6,804 nucleotides of DNA, taken from assembly GCA_017620315.1 (NCBI GenBank), contig JAFZQQ010000117.1:1-6804 (forward strand), in the 5' to 3' direction. The notes beneath the pieces were generated by a model. The model had not been told where the DNA came from. It did no database searches and saw only the letters and a program-made list of their open reading frames with translations. This stretch comes from Oscillospiraceae bacterium (GTDB lineage Bacteria; Bacillota; Clostridia; Oscillospirales; Oscillospiraceae). Both the position numbers and the translations under genes were made by a program. How positions within the stretch are numbered: the first letter of the stretch is position 1; every line of letters begins with the position of its first letter. This document shows positions 6,195 through 6,804 of this stretch, piece by piece.

Positions 6195-6804
6195 TTACTT
6201 GATGTTGCCGAGATCGGTGACGGTGATGACGTTGGCGAAGTCGGCAGCGTTCTTGGTGATGTCGTTGGAGACGGTGATCTTGCCGGAGTACATATCGCTG
6301 ACAAGAGCCTTGTAGTCATCCTGGGAGAAGGTGCTGCTCCACTGGGTGCTCTTCATCGGGATCTGGACGTAGTTGGACTCGGGGTCGGCGGAGACCAGAC
6401 CCAGAGTGTCAACGAGACCGCCCTTGAAGGAACCGTCCTTGACGGCGGTGAGCAGGGTGTTGACGGTGGCGGCGAGGCCCTTCATGGCGGAGGTGACCGT
6501 CATGCCGGTGCCGTACTGGCCGTCGATGATGCCCGCCTGGTCGACGTCGACGCCGATGACCTTGCCGCTGACCTTGGCGGCAGCCTCGCCGGCAGAGGTG
6601 AAGATACCACCGCCGCAGGCGAACACGACCTGAGTGCCGTCGTTGTACCAGGTGTCCATGGCAGCGGTGATGTCGCCGTCGCCGTAGAACTGGTTGCCGT
6701 AAGCATACTTGACGCTGACATCGGTCTTGCCGTCGGCCTTCGCAGCGGCGTCAACGCCCTGCACGAAGCCATAGCCGTAACGAACGACAGCAGGGACTGC
6801 CATG
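6195..6804 (-). CDS. BMP family (PnrA/NupN-like) substrate-binding protein, C-terminal part; 5' end outside window
   Basis: Extracytoplasmic receptor that captures the substrate and hands it to the two permeases; in Firmicutes such proteins are normally lipoproteins anchored outside the membrane. Some 202 C-terminal residues are visible. The frame runs off the window edge, and the Met at 6803-6801 is internal: it belongs to the family stretch MAVPAVVRYGYGFVQGVD. Other BMP features are YGNQFYGDGDITAAMDTWYNDG, the VVFACGGGIF strand and glycine turn, VIGVDVDQAG (a conserved acidic segment of the ligand pocket region in this family), and the late segment YVQIPMKS. The signal peptide and lipobox Cys would be encoded beyond the window. 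Codon use differs from its neighbours: only 2 of 24 alanines use GCG, all Lys are AAG and all Asn AAC, which suggests high expression. It has its own terminator, so it is transcribed at least partly apart from the ATPase and permease genes. Purine-nucleoside binding is the likeliest role by family; other BMP ligands are possible. Confidence 0.92.
   Translation of the reverse strand, partial: MAVPAVVRYGYGFVQGVDAAAKADGKTDVSVKYAYGNQFYGDGDITAAMDTWYNDGTQVVFACGGGIFTSAGEAAAKVSGKVIGVDVDQAGIIDGQYGTGMTVTSAMKGLAATVNTLLTAVKDGSFKGGLVDTLGLVSADPESNYVQIPMKSTQWSSTFSQDDYKALVSDMYSGKITVSNDITKNAADFANVITVTDLGNIK

Noticed and set aside
6801..6803. ATG as the true start of the binding-protein gene
   Set aside because: BMP proteins are about 330-400 residues with an N-terminal signal peptide. 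This Met sits in the conserved family segment MAVPAVVRYGYGFVQG in mid-protein, so the gene continues beyond the window.
1..6804. A previously undescribed defence, mobile or biosynthetic system
   Set aside because: All coding space is covered by five genes of well-known families, intergenic gaps are short and explained by terminators and a promoter, and no repeats, arrays, integrase or transposase sequences or orphan frames remain.

Overview
This window looks like chromosomal DNA from a GC-rich member of the Firmicutes, probably a Clostridia/Oscillospirales-like gut or anaerobic lineage. That assignment is an inference. It rests on the short methionine synthase form, the BMP-type nucleoside-like ABC transporter, strong purine-rich Shine-Dalgarno sites, a TTG start and a consensus SigA-type promoter. 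All five genes are recognisable members of known families. I see no mobile element, CRISPR array, tRNA or rRNA gene, or unknown gene cassette.

Left part (1-2282, + strand): the 3' part of a cobalamin-dependent methionine synthase (metH). It carries the zinc-binding homocysteine domain, the methyltetrahydrofolate (pterin) domain and the B12 cap and binding domains. It stops there, with no AdoMet-dependent reactivation domain. A strong intrinsic terminator (2309-2349) follows and separates it from the convergent transporter genes.

Right part (2355-6804, - strand, so read from right to left): a basic membrane protein (BMP, PnrA/NupN-type) substrate-binding protein, cut by the window edge; its own terminator (6121-6159); a strong promoter (6048-6076); then three tightly coupled genes. 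These encode a duplicated-domain ATPase (NupO/YufO type), a first permease (NupP/YufP type) and a second permease (NupQ/YufQ type). They overlap by 4 bases (ATGA) and 1 base (TAATG). Together they would form one importer: the receptor outside the membrane, two different permeases in it, and one polypeptide carrying both ATPase domains inside. Characterised relatives import purine or other nucleosides, so nucleoside uptake is the most likely role, though the sequence does not prove the substrate.

The useful details are the re-assigned TTG start of the ATPase, the terminator-plus-promoter arrangement that uncouples receptor from transporter expression, the marked codon bias of the receptor gene, and the domain-truncated metH. 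I did not find a convincing undescribed system here.
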